DNA of 64,000 nucleotides from positions 1 to 64,000 of the forward strand of contig NZ_NGJN01000001.1 in assembly GCF_002266855.1 (NCBI RefSeq), given 5' to 3'. A model generated the notes under the pieces. It did not search any database and was not told the DNA's origin. It worked only from the letters and a program-made list of their open reading frames with translations. Positions 8,042 through 14,875 of the stretch are shown here, one piece after another (within the stretch, counting starts at the first letter, position 1; each line of letters starts with the position of its first letter). The position numbers and the translations under genes were made by a program. Origin of the DNA: Winogradskyella aurantia (GTDB lineage Bacteria > Bacteroidota > Bacteroidia > Flavobacteriales > Flavobacteriaceae).

Positions 8042-8635
8042 ATGAATGGAAAATGGATTCTGAAAGACATTGATTCTGGAAATGGAAAAAAGGGTTATCC
8101 TGGATTTCAAATGCTGGAAATTAAAGACTCAATTGCCGAATTTTTCACCGATTTTTCTCTCAAAAAACAAGCACCAAATCTAAAAGTTTTAGAAAGCGAA
8201 ATATTGACTTCTAAAAATGGAAAATTTGCAAAATACAAAGTGATAGATGACAATCATTTGAAATTGTATATCGACGGAAAAGCAAATGGAAAAGACGCTG
8301 TTTTTGAGTGCGACTTTTATCGACTTGAACCGACAATTACAACGCTGAAAAAAGAAGATATCGAAAAACTGACTTTCGTAATAATAGAAAATGAACGTGA
8401 ATCTGAGTTTATTTTTAACAAAGAGCTTTGGGACAAAAAAACTTTAGAATTATTAAAGAGAAAGGAAGGCGAAAAAAAAGTAATTGAACAAATTGATTCG
8501 ACGTTCTTTGTTTCAATGTATCGGGATGGAAAAAGAAATGTCTCAATTCCAATCAAAGAAGTTACGTCTGAATTTTTAAAACTGTATGCAATTCCGACAG
8601 GACCAATGGAAATGATTGCATACCGAAAAGAATAA
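8042..8635 (+). CDS. hypothetical protein, lipocalin-like N-terminus
   Basis: 197 residues without signal peptide or membrane segment, and not recognised. It opens with NGKWILKDIDSG, similar in style to lipocalin-like beta-barrel domains (GKW near the N-terminus followed by alternating hydrophobic strands). A lysine- and glutamate-rich region follows from about residue 95. Because a signal sequence is missing and the 5' side carries a truncated boundary element, the protein may have lost its N-terminus in a deletion. It is separated by only 11 bp from the serine hydrolase upstream and could be co-transcribed with it. Confidence 0.6.
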   Translation: MNGKWILKDIDSGNGKKGYPGFQMLEIKDSIAEFFTDFSLKKQAPNLKVLESEILTSKNGKFAKYKVIDDNHLKLYIDGKANGKDAVFECDFYRLEPTITTLKKEDIEKLTFVIIENERESEFIFNKELWDKKTLELLKRKEGEKKVIEQIDSTFFVSMYRDGKRNVSIPIKEVTSEFLKLYAIPTGPMEMIAYRKE

Positions 8636-8641
8636 AATACA

Positions 8642-8745
8642 TGCCACAACAAGGTGTATAATTAATTGCTTTGGTCGTTGCCTATTTGGAAAATTATGAA
8701 GGAATTTTCCTGTGTCCGTTTTTGTTTGGTAAATTACCAGAAACC
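8642..8745. repeat. attC-like boundary element with decayed right arm
   Basis: The left arm CCACAACAAGGTGTATAATTAATTGC begins about 10 bp after the stop codon and resembles the arms at 9,768 and 12,893. An inner stem pairs GGAAAATT with AATTTTCC (8687-8709). The expected right arm (TATACACC then GTTRNNN) is not found; ACCATTAACCC at 8742-8752 may be a remnant. The rest of the 380-bp gap is the DUF6090 leader. Confidence 0.45.
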
Positions 8746-8753
8746 ATTAACCC

Positions 8754-9015
8754 ATGATATTATCGAGGCATGATTTATATAGTAAATTAAATGTCCGTTG
8801 GACATTTGGGCGAGATAGCCGCCTGCGGACTTAATAAATGCTTTAATTAGACCATGATTATGTTTTTTAGACACTATCCGAATGTAGTTTTAAATGACAA
8901 ACCCGAGGTCTTCAAGACCTTGAATGAGGATACAGGACCAAACGTCTAGAAACATTCCGATGGACTGTTTTAGTGATAGGGCGAGCTTGCCGCGTTGGCT
9001 ATTAAAACGAGAAAT
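8754..9015 (+). promoter_or_regulatory. structured leader of DUF6090 gene, copy 2 (two modules)
   Basis: The first module (8754-8840) matches 11950-12036. It has an ATTTA/TAAAT stem, the hairpin AAATGTCC-gtt-GGACATTT, the conserved GAGATAGCCGC and a CCGcctgCGG stem. The second module (8854-9015) is more diverged. It opens with ATGATTATGTTTTTTAGA, has the hairpin AGGTCTtcAAGACCT (8909-8923), and ends with GGGCGAGCTTGCCGC before the DUF6090 ATG. Stems are kept while their sequence changes between copies, which points to a structured RNA leader. Confidence 0.5.
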
Positions 9016-9759
9016 ATGATTAAATTCTTTCGAAAAATACGTTACGACCTTATGGAGAAAAATAAAACTGGAAAGTATTTTAAATATGCCATTGGCGAAA
9101 TTGTACTTGTAGTTATTGGAATTTTAATAGCCATTCAATTAAATGAATGGAGAAATGATTTAGTAAACAACAAACAAAAACAGAAAGTATTATTAGCCTT
9201 AAAGTCGGATTTTGAAGAGAATATTACAAGATTGGACACTGTGTTTAACCACCAGGAAAAGAGCTTTTTCAAATTTTTGAAATCAAAAGATCTTATCGAT
9301 TCTATAAATTATGTCACAGACAAATTGGTGTTAAAAGAAAACCTGAGGCATGGTGGATATGGATATAGTTTTAGTCCAATTAATGGCGCTTTGCGTTCGG
9401 CAATATCCTCAGGAGATATTCATTTAATTAATGATGAGCGCTTAACAAAATTATTATTTAGTTGGGAGGACTTGGTTCTTGATTCTTATGAAGAAGTTGA
9501 ACTTCTTAGAAGTTACGGTTCAGACCCTTATGTTCGATTAATACATAGCTATGCCCAAGCAAGAGAAATAGGTAGAAAATCACCCAATAAGAACAGAAGC
9601 AATCACCCTTCTAATTTCGTTGGAATATTTAAGGATCCGCTATTTGAAAATTATACCCAACAAATGATTTACTACTCATACCAATATATGGAAGAACTAA
9701 AGGTCATTAGAATAAATAATTTAGAAATTATAGAATTAATTGACAGAGAATTAAAATAG
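9016..9759 (+). CDS. DUF6090 family single-pass membrane protein (copy 2 of 3)
   Basis: 247 residues. The start at ATG 9016 is chosen because the other two copies begin with the same MIKFFR sequence; an in-frame TTG at 8995 would add only seven unlike residues. The basic N-terminus, single helix at about residues 25-42 and charged helical C-terminal domain are as in the 4,978 gene. The C-terminal domain differs in sequence and shares only scattered positions, such as NGAL...G near residues 120-130. A boundary palindrome begins a few bases after the stop. Function unknown. Confidence 0.85.
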   Translation: MIKFFRKIRYDLMEKNKTGKYFKYAIGEIVLVVIGILIAIQLNEWRNDLVNNKQKQKVLLALKSDFEENITRLDTVFNHQEKSFFKFLKSKDLIDSINYVTDKLVLKENLRHGGYGYSFSPINGALRSAISSGDIHLINDERLTKLLFSWEDLVLDSYEEVELLRSYGSDPYVRLIHSYAQAREIGRKSPNKNRSNHPSNFVGIFKDPLFENYTQQMIYYSYQYMEELKVIRINNLEIIELIDRELK

Positions 9760-9764
9760 TAACG

Positions 9765-9910
9765 AGAGCACAACAACGTATATAATTTATTGCTATTTCT
9801 AGCCTACTTACGAAAATTTGCTAACGCACAGTTCACTTCGTTCGTGTCTATACCATTTGTATTTGCCAAATTTAGAGCTTAAACCACTCAACTAATCTTA
9901 TACAATCACA
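9765..9910. repeat. attC-like palindromic boundary element
   Basis: The left arm is AGCACAACAACGTATATAATTT, from about 9767. The inner partner arm is near 9889-9905 (CTAATCTTATACAATCAC). As at 1175-1300, the GTTRNNN end box is missing here and the 405-bp repeat follows immediately, with GTTAGCG at its far end (10306-10312). Both copies of the big repeat therefore sit in the same position inside a boundary element. Confidence 0.45.
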
Positions 9911-10313
9911 ATGATAATACATTATTCATGTCACTTTTATTGCATTAAATAGGTATTCATCTATTCGCTCCGCACGGGTCGCCAAAGGCGAACTTTAATC
10001 TGCGCTGCTTCGCAGACAAAGCAACTCAAAGTAAATGTGTTATCATTACACTGGTTAAATACCTTGTATTAACGAATTTAATAATCTTATTGTATTCATG
10101 AATACTTCGCATTTGGCCCTGGCCCTTGAATTCCCAATCTAATAAATTCTTCAATATACGCCTCGCGGTGCGAGGCTAATTGACGACCAATAATTAGAGA
10201 GTATAAGGAAGTCCTCTTCTCTAATATTGTTTTAGAATTTATTATCTTTTCATTCTCATACCAGAACCGAACCTGTTTGGACGTAAGAAGAGGTTTAACA
10301 CTTGTGTTAGCGG
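9911..10313. repeat. 405-bp structured repeat, copy 2
   Basis: Partner of 1301-1706. The outer palindrome ATGATAAYACATT with AATGTGTTATCAT is kept. The CCTCG/CGAGG stem is kept with a different loop (GCCTCGcggtGCGAGGC). The long CAATAATTAGAGAG stem has lost one base on its right side. On the minus strand this copy has a 78-codon open frame (10096-10332) that is broken in copy 1 by the same one-base difference. The repeat and the adjacent boundary element together fill the 601-bp gap between genes. Confidence 0.6.
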
Positions 10314-10360
10314 TCATTGTAGAACGATACATTTCTCATATTCATTTGACGAATTAAATA

Positions 10361-10840
10361 ATGATAAAAAAACTAACAGCGGCCATATCAATGAAAGTAA
10401 AAAAGATACTTGCAAAATATCACAAGTATCTTTTAGTAGTAGCTATTATATTATCGTCAATAGCTATTTCAATAAGAGGAAGTGACGGAGATGTTAAATT
10501 GGTCTTACATAACTATCCAGTCCTTATAACCTTGTTGATAACCGCAAGCTTATTCTTAGTTGCCATCTATTTTCAGATTAATGAAAAGAAGTTTTTAAGC
10601 CTCTCAAGTCAAATAAAGGATTTGTCTAAAGATAAAAGTGCAGAGTTAAGCCCCTTAATTGACGAGTTGACTGAGAGACAAAGGGAGGTGTATTACTTGA
10701 TAATTTCAGGAAAGACAAATAAGGAAATAATTACCGAGCTATTTATTGAACAAAGTACACTTAAAACACACATAAATCAGATATACAAAAAGCTAAATAT
10801 TAAAAGCCGGAGAGAGTTAAAGTCAAAAATAAATAATTGA
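10361..10840 (+). CDS. membrane-anchored LuxR-type HTH regulator
   Basis: 159 residues: two hydrophobic helices at about residues 22-38 and 52-70, a short coiled linker, then a LuxR/GerE helix-turn-helix at about residues 103-155. The HTH is recognisable from LTERQREVYYLI, the SGKTNKEI turn and a recognition helix in STLKTHINQIYKKL. There is no receiver domain. Membrane-bound LuxR proteins of this form are known in Bacteroidota but their signals are not. The target may be the small gene downstream or something outside the array. It follows the 405-bp repeat, whose end lies 47 bp upstream. Confidence 0.8.
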   Translation: MIKKLTAAISMKVKKILAKYHKYLLVVAIILSSIAISIRGSDGDVKLVLHNYPVLITLLITASLFLVAIYFQINEKKFLSLSSQIKDLSKDKSAELSPLIDELTERQREVYYLIISGKTNKEIITELFIEQSTLKTHINQIYKKLNIKSRRELKSKINN

Positions 10841-10952
10841 AAATCAGTACTATCTTGCGAAATCAACCCTTTATCAACCCCTGATTATTTGCTAAAAATG
10901 ATGACAATAGAGAAATTGCGCTCATAAATATTCACTTAAAATTAAATGTATT

Positions 10953-11165
10953 ATGAAAAACAATTTATTGTACTTCGCAATGTTTCTATTAATCCTTTGT
11001 TTGCCATTTAGAGGTAATCAAGAAGGAGTTCGTTGGTTATGGGCAGATATTACTTGGGTACCTATAACATCAATATTTATTTCATTGATGTGTATAGGAT
11101 TATACCTTTACAAGATAAATAGAGGCAATACAGAAAATCGACAGTCAATAACTAAAGATAAATAA
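10953..11165 (+). CDS. small two-helix membrane protein
   Basis: 70 residues with two hydrophobic segments, at about 4-18 and 38-55, and a polar C-terminal tail. No family is recognised. It lies 112 bp after the LuxR-type gene on the same strand with no boundary palindrome between them, so the two probably form one unit; a membrane regulator and a small membrane partner is a reasonable but untested reading. Confidence 0.5.
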   Translation: MKNNLLYFAMFLLILCLPFRGNQEGVRWLWADITWVPITSIFISLMCIGLYLYKINRGNTENRQSITKDK

Positions 11166-11174
11166 TATGAAAAT

Positions 11175-11279
11175 ATGTATGATTTTTATACTATTTCCGA
11201 ACTTGAAAAACAAGGTGAATTGATTGCATCAGAAATGCGAATAAGACGAGCTGAACTATTTCCAGAAGGTATTGAATAA
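11175..11279 (+). CDS. possible 34-residue small protein
   Basis: A short ORF, MYDFYTISELEKQGELIAS and onwards, rich in Glu and Arg, placed 9 bp after the small membrane protein and 33 bp before the acetyltransferase. Base composition and reading look protein-like, but length alone gives no proof. It may equally be the remnant of a larger gene. There is no boundary palindrome on either side. Confidence 0.3.
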   Translation: MYDFYTISELEKQGELIASEMRIRRAELFPEGIE

Positions 11280-11312
11280 GATAGCTCTAAATTTGACTCT
11301 TAAACAATTGAT

Positions 11313-11774
11313 ATGAAGTCACAAAATACATTCGAAATTCAAAAGTTAAAACCTAATGAAGTTGAGGACTTCAGAGATTTGGTCAAGATTTTTAAAGATG
11401 TATTTAAAAACGAAGAACAAATATCAGAAAAGAAGCAATTGGCTAAATTATTATCTAATCCCAACTTTATGGTGTTTGTTGTAAAGCAAAACGACAAGAT
11501 TGTGGGTGGCTTGACAATTTATATTTTACAGCGATACTATGGTACGAAACCAGTTGCCTATATCTATGATGTTGGCGTAAGTCCTGATTTTCAAGCCCAA
11601 GGAATAGGCAGTTCTTTGATTGCAGAAGTCTGCAAATATTGTAAGGACAATGGATTCGAAGAAGCCTATGTTGAAGTAGAAAGTGATGATGTGGATGCTG
11701 TGAACTTTTACAAGAAAACAAAATTTCGTCGTGAAATTAATGCAACACACTTCACTTATACTTTTGAAAATTAG
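11313..11774 (+). CDS. GNAT acetyltransferase, AAC(3)-I-like
   Basis: 153 residues, the size of AAC(3)-I aminoglycoside 3-N-acetyltransferases. The GNAT fold is shown by AYIYDVGVSPDFQAQGIGSSL, cited in parts: YIYD-V-V, then the acetyl-CoA loop Q-A-Q-G-I-G near residues 94-99. AAC(3)-I enzymes share the central IYDLAVS stretch, the R/Q-x-x-G-x-A/G loop, the YVQAD-like strand (here YVEVESDD), the A-V-x-x-Y/F-Y-x-K step and an FD/FT ending. Resemblance is from memory of the family, so drug acetylation is not established; the fit to a classic integron-cassette gene is notable. A boundary palindrome begins 18 bp after the stop. Confidence 0.7.
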   Translation: MKSQNTFEIQKLKPNEVEDFRDLVKIFKDVFKNEEQISEKKQLAKLLSNPNFMVFVVKQNDKIVGGLTIYILQRYYGTKPVAYIYDVGVSPDFQAQGIGSSLIAEVCKYCKDNGFEEAYVEVESDDVDAVNFYKKTKFRREINATHFTYTFEN

Positions 11775-11792
11775 AAACGAAAAACAACGAAC

Positions 11793-11925
11793 CGCTAACA
11801 ATGTATATAAAAAATAGGCTGACTATTGGTAAAATCAAGGCTTTGGGCTCGTATCAAAACTTGGTGCTTAACCGAATGTTTTGTTATTCGTTATCGCCTA
11901 CTTTTCATGTACAAGACCGTTGTAC
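11793..11925. repeat. attC-like palindromic boundary element
   Basis: The left arm is CGCTAACAATGTATATAAAA and continues with AATAGGC. The right arm is GCCTACTTTTCATGTACA, followed by AGACC and the GTTGTAC box at 11919-11925. GCCTA-TTTT-AT-TACA pairs with the left arm with only transitions mismatched. The element is 133 bp, a typical attC size. The rest of the 384-bp gap is the two-module DUF6090 leader. Confidence 0.6.
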
Positions 11926-11949
11926 TTCATTATAACCAACTACTAACCA

Positions 11950-12158
11950 ATGATATTATCGAGCCAAAATTTACGCAGTAAATCAAATGTCCTGTGGACA
12001 TTTGGGCGAGATAGCCGCTCGCGGACTTATTAAATGTTTAAATTAGATTATGATAAAATTCTTTAGATTATCGAAACAAAATTTTGCAAAGCAAAATCAA
12101 AGGTCTGGTAGACCTTTGGTTGAGATAGCCGCTTGCGGAAAAAATAGAAACCTGAAAT
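11950..12158 (+). promoter_or_regulatory. structured leader of DUF6090 gene, copy 3 (two modules)
   Basis: Module a (11950-12036) has the stem TTTACgcaGTAAA, the hairpin AAATGTCC-tgt-GGACATTT (11985-12003), the conserved GAGATAGCCGC and a CGCtcGCG stem. Module b (12050-12158) has TTTTGCaaaGCAAAA, the hairpin AAAGGTCT-ggt-AGACCTTT (12099-12117), the same GAGATAGCCGC and CCGcttgCGG. The two hairpins occupy the same place but differ by paired changes, which is what compensatory evolution would leave. Module b also carries an intact 38-codon ORF overlapping the DUF6090 start. Confidence 0.55.
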
Positions 12159-12166
12159 ATGATTAA
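12050..12166 (+). CDS. possible 38-residue leader peptide
   Basis: The frame starts MIKFFRLSKQNFAKQ, like the DUF6090 proteins, and ends in TATGATTAA, overlapping the DUF6090 ATG by 8 bases; such overlap is typical of translational coupling. The same ORF in the 4,868 leader is broken by one extra A, and the 8,854 copy reads differently after MIMFFR. It may be a translated leader controlling the DUF6090 gene, or just the trace of a duplicated 5' end. Confidence 0.3.
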   Translation: MIKFFRLSKQNFAKQNQRSGRPLVEIAACGKNRNLKYD

Positions 12167-12887
12167 GTTTTTTAGACGAATTAGATACGACCTTATGAAG
12201 AAAAATAAAACTGGAAAGTATTTGAAATATGCACTTGGAGAAATTGTTCTGGTAATGATTGGCATTTTATTAGCCCTGCAAATCAATAATTGGAATAATG
12301 ACAGAATAGAACGAAAACTTGAATCGAATATACTAAACGAAATTCTAGTCAATCTTAAAAAGGATGTCATAAATCTTAACTCGAAAATTAAGTTTAATCA
12401 AGAAAAATTTAAACTCAATAGAGACGTATTAATACATTTAGAACAAAAAACACCGTTAACTGACTCATTAAGATTCTCTTACAATAAATTAATTGGTAGA
12501 GGCACATTTGAACCTATAACTGTTGCTTATGAAAACTTAAAATCTAAAGGAATAGATATTATTAATAATGACTCACTTAGAATTGCCATTTCGGAATTGT
12601 ATGATTTTAAGTATTTCTACATAACCGAAGATTTAAGAGCAGATTATGAGCCTGTGAAAACTTTGCATATGAGTGAAGTATTTAAGAATGTTAGGACATC
12701 ATTTGGGCAGTCAAAGTCAGAGCCAGCAAACTTAAAAGAAGCACAAGATAATACTTATTTCCACGAGGCTCTTAAACAAGCTTTGGGCTATTATTTTTGG
12801 ATAAATACCAATTATGAAAGAGGAATAAAAGAAAATGAAGAGGTACAGAGAAAAATTGAAGCTGAATTAATGCAAAGAAATAAATAA
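12159..12887 (+). CDS. DUF6090 family single-pass membrane protein (copy 3 of 3)
   Basis: 242 residues. The N-terminal 45 residues nearly match the 4,978 gene (MIKFFRRIRYDLMKKNKTG, then helix at about 25-42 and QINNWN). The C-terminal domain is helical and charged and diverges from both other copies. It is the last gene of the cassette-like array, followed after 5 bp by a half palindrome and then by tRNA-Arg. Function unknown. Confidence 0.85.
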   Translation: MIKFFRRIRYDLMKKNKTGKYLKYALGEIVLVMIGILLALQINNWNNDRIERKLESNILNEILVNLKKDVINLNSKIKFNQEKFKLNRDVLIHLEQKTPLTDSLRFSYNKLIGRGTFEPITVAYENLKSKGIDIINNDSLRIAISELYDFKYFYITEDLRADYEPVKTLHMSEVFKNVRTSFGQSKSEPANLKEAQDNTYFHEALKQALGYYFWINTNYERGIKENEEVQRKIEAELMQRNK

Positions 12888-12891
12888 CGAA

Positions 12892-12930
12892 AGCACAACG
12901 TGGTTTATAATTAATTACGCTGGTCACTGC
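12892..12930. repeat. terminal half of an attC-like element
   Basis: AGCACAACGTGGTTTATAATTAATTACGC is a left arm like those at 8,642 and 9,767. No right arm follows in the 117 bp before the tRNA-Arg gene. It marks the last recognisable unit of the array. The sequence from 12,931 to 13,046 holds nothing else that I recognise. Confidence 0.45.
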
Positions 12931-13046
12931 CAACTTACGAATATTTCTGCTTCATACTCTATCTGTGATTTTTTAGTTAACAACAATTTTTTTTAGTATA
13001 TCTCGTATTGTAGCTTCTGTACAGCTAGTGCATAACAAGTAATTAG

Positions 13047-13118
13047 TAGCCCCACCAGGACTCGAACCTGGATCTAAAGTTTAGGAAACTTTTGTTCTAT
13101 CCCTTGAACTATGGGGCC
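13047..13118 (-). tRNA. tRNA-Arg(CCT)
   Basis: Minus-strand cloverleaf of 72 nt. Acceptor GGCCCCA pairs with TGGGGCT (one G-U), followed by discriminator A. The anticodon arm is AAAGT-TTCCTAA-ACTTT, giving anticodon CCT. The T arm has GGTTCGAGTCC. The terminal CCA is not encoded. It is the first core gene after the cassette region, and tRNA-Arg genes are common insertion sites for islands. Confidence 0.93.
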
Positions 13119-13249
13119 AAAACAAAAAAGCATCCCGATTTTCTATAAAGAAAAAAGGAAAGCCTTTCATCGGCAAGTTCCCAACTTAATTGGGAAACTT
13201 ACAACTACTCTAGGAATTATCCTAGAACAACACAACATCTTTATATTTC

Positions 13250-13277
13250 AAAAGCCCTAATTTCTCAGAGCTTTTTG
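13250..13277 (-). terminator. hairpin after tRNA-Asp
   Basis: AAAAGCcctaatttctcagaGCTTTT lies directly downstream of tRNA-Asp on the minus strand and has T-rich flanks. It may terminate or separate the two tRNA transcripts. Confidence 0.4.
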
Positions 13278-13351
13278 CGGTCTGGACGGGACTCGAACCC
13301 GCGACCCCCTGCGTGACAGGCAGATATTCTAACCAGCTGAACTACCAGACC
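13278..13351 (-). tRNA. tRNA-Asp(GTC)
   Basis: Minus-strand cloverleaf of 74 nt. Acceptor GGTCTGG pairs with CCAGACC, with discriminator G. The D arm contains AGCTGGTTAGA. The anticodon loop CTGTCAC gives anticodon GTC. The T arm has GGTTCGAGTCC. CCA is not encoded. It lies upstream of tRNA-Arg on the same strand, so both may share a transcript. Confidence 0.95.
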
Positions 13352-13428
13352 GTTGCATAATTGCGAGGGCAAATATACACTGCATTTTTTATATCGCAAA
13401 CAATTTTAAACAAAAAGTAAGCTAACTG

Positions 13429-14358
13429 TTAAACAAATTTTTGGCGTTCTATCATGTAGGTGCTTAAGATAGCGTTAAATCCTGCATTAATGTCAGCTTC
13501 AACATACTTAATTCTGTACTGTCCGCATTTTAACCGCAAGTTTTTAAAGTAGTCTGAAACGGCCGTTTCGTAATTTTCCTTTATCGTATCGGGATAGAGA
13601 TTAATAAACTCACCCGTCTCTACATCGATAAAACGCTTGGGCTTATTATCAAAGTCAAACTTCAATTCCTTTTCCTTATCAAATACATGAAATAAGACCA
13701 CCTCGTGTTTATTGTGTTTTAAATGCCTTAGCGCTTCAAAAAGCTTATCGTCATTTTCAGAGGTTTGAAACATGTCTGTAAATACAAAAATTAGAGAGCG
13801 CCTGTGAATTTTCTCCGCAATTTGGTGTAAATAGGTGTAGGTTTCTGTAGTTTGTGTTTCGGGTTTTGATACCGCCGCCTCACTTAACTTGGTCAACAAC
13901 ATTTGATGATGGCGTTCGCTTCCTTTTTCAGGGGCATAAAAATCATAGTTATCGCTGTAGATACTTAATCCCACAGCATCACGCTGCTTTTTTAAAATGT
14001 GCATTAAGGAGGCACAGGCCAAGGCTGAAAACGCAATTTTATTTAAATTATTAATCTGTGTTCCCGCATCTTCAGGGTAATGCATAGACGAACTGTTATC
14101 CACAATAAGGTGACATCTTAGATTGGTCTCTTCATCATAGCGTTTGGTATACAAGCGGTCTGTTTTAGCGAACAACTTCCAATCGATATGTTTGGTACTT
14201 TCGCCCTGATTGTAAATTTTATGCTCAGCAAATTCCGCTGAAAATCCATGAAATGGACTTTTATGCATCCCTGCGATAAAGCCCTCTACCACTTGCTTGG
14301 CGAGTAAGTCCAAGTTTTTAAAGCCACCGACCTTATTAAGTTCTATTTGTAAATCCAT
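13429..14358 (-). CDS. DUF58 domain-containing protein
   Basis: 309 residues without signal peptide. It has the DUF58 signature HKIYNQGESTKHIDWKLFAKTD around residues 46-67 (cited in parts: Y-x-x-G-x-x-x-x-x-I-D-W) followed by a von Willebrand A-like fold with DNSSSM near residue 87 and TDMF near 195. DUF58 proteins usually work with a MoxR AAA+ ATPase in folding or metal insertion of cell-envelope complexes. No moxR gene is adjacent here; the partner must lie elsewhere. It follows trxA with a terminator in between. Confidence 0.88.
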   Translation of the reverse strand: MDLQIELNKVGGFKNLDLLAKQVVEGFIAGMHKSPFHGFSAEFAEHKIYNQGESTKHIDWKLFAKTDRLYTKRYDEETNLRCHLIVDNSSSMHYPEDAGTQINNLNKIAFSALACASLMHILKKQRDAVGLSIYSDNYDFYAPEKGSERHHQMLLTKLSEAAVSKPETQTTETYTYLHQIAEKIHRRSLIFVFTDMFQTSENDDKLFEALRHLKHNKHEVVLFHVFDKEKELKFDFDNKPKRFIDVETGEFINLYPDTIKENYETAVSDYFKNLRLKCGQYRIKYVEADINAGFNAILSTYMIERQKFV

Positions 14359-14372
14359 CAGTTACCGAAACT

Positions 14373-14406
14373 AAAAAAGGTTTGCCACTAGAGCAAACCT
14401 TTTATC
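14373..14406 (-). terminator. terminator of trxA
   Basis: The stem AAAAGGTTTGC/GCAAACCTTTT (14375-14403) is followed on the minus strand by a T run. It lies 20 bp downstream of trxA and upstream of the DUF58 gene. Confidence 0.8.
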
Positions 14407-14426
14407 ATTTCTTTTAGAGCCTTGTA

Positions 14427-14744
14427 TTACAATAAAGCGTCTAATGCTTCTGAATACGCGTTCTTAGGGGCTACACCCACTTGACGGCCTACAACTTCAC
14501 CGTTCTGAAATACCAAAACCGTAGGAATGTTTCTTACACCATACTTGGCTGCAAATTCCTGGTTAGCATCTACGTCTACCTTCCCAACAATGGCCTTACC
14601 ATCGTATTCGCTGCTAATTTCATCTATGATAGGACCAACCATGCGACAAGGACCACACCAAGCTGCCCAAAAATCTACCATAACTGGCTTATCACTTTTC
14701 AATACTGTTTCTTCAAACGTTGCATCTGTTATTTCTAATGCCAT
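14427..14744 (-). CDS. trxA: thioredoxin
   Basis: 105 residues, the standard length of thioredoxin 1. The redox centre is W-C30-G-P-C33, and the cis-proline segment reads R-N-I-P-T near residue 74. There is no signal peptide, so it is the cytoplasmic general disulfide reductant, recycled by thioredoxin reductase (not in this window). It is followed by its own terminator. Confidence 0.96.
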   Translation of the reverse strand: MALEITDATFEETVLKSDKPVMVDFWAAWCGPCRMVGPIIDEISSEYDGKAIVGKVDVDANQEFAAKYGVRNIPTVLVFQNGEVVGRQVGVAPKNAYSEALDALL

Positions 14745-14875
14745 AATATTAATCTTTAATTGTGTTCTGTTTTCTTTAATTATGCAATATTAGTCAAAAA
14801 AAGTGCCAAACCTTACATTTGTCATATTCGATTTGACTATAAGTCCATTGCTTAGAATTATTACACTAATCCGTT

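Noticed and set aside
8995-9015. Longer N-terminus for the second DUF6090 protein starting at TTG
   Set aside because: The other two copies begin at the equivalent ATG, and the extra seven codons belong to the conserved leader.
10096-10332. 78-codon minus-strand ORF inside the 405-bp repeat, as a gene
   Set aside because: The frame is broken in the other copy by one base and the region is dominated by paired stems. I keep it as a finding but not as a coding feature.
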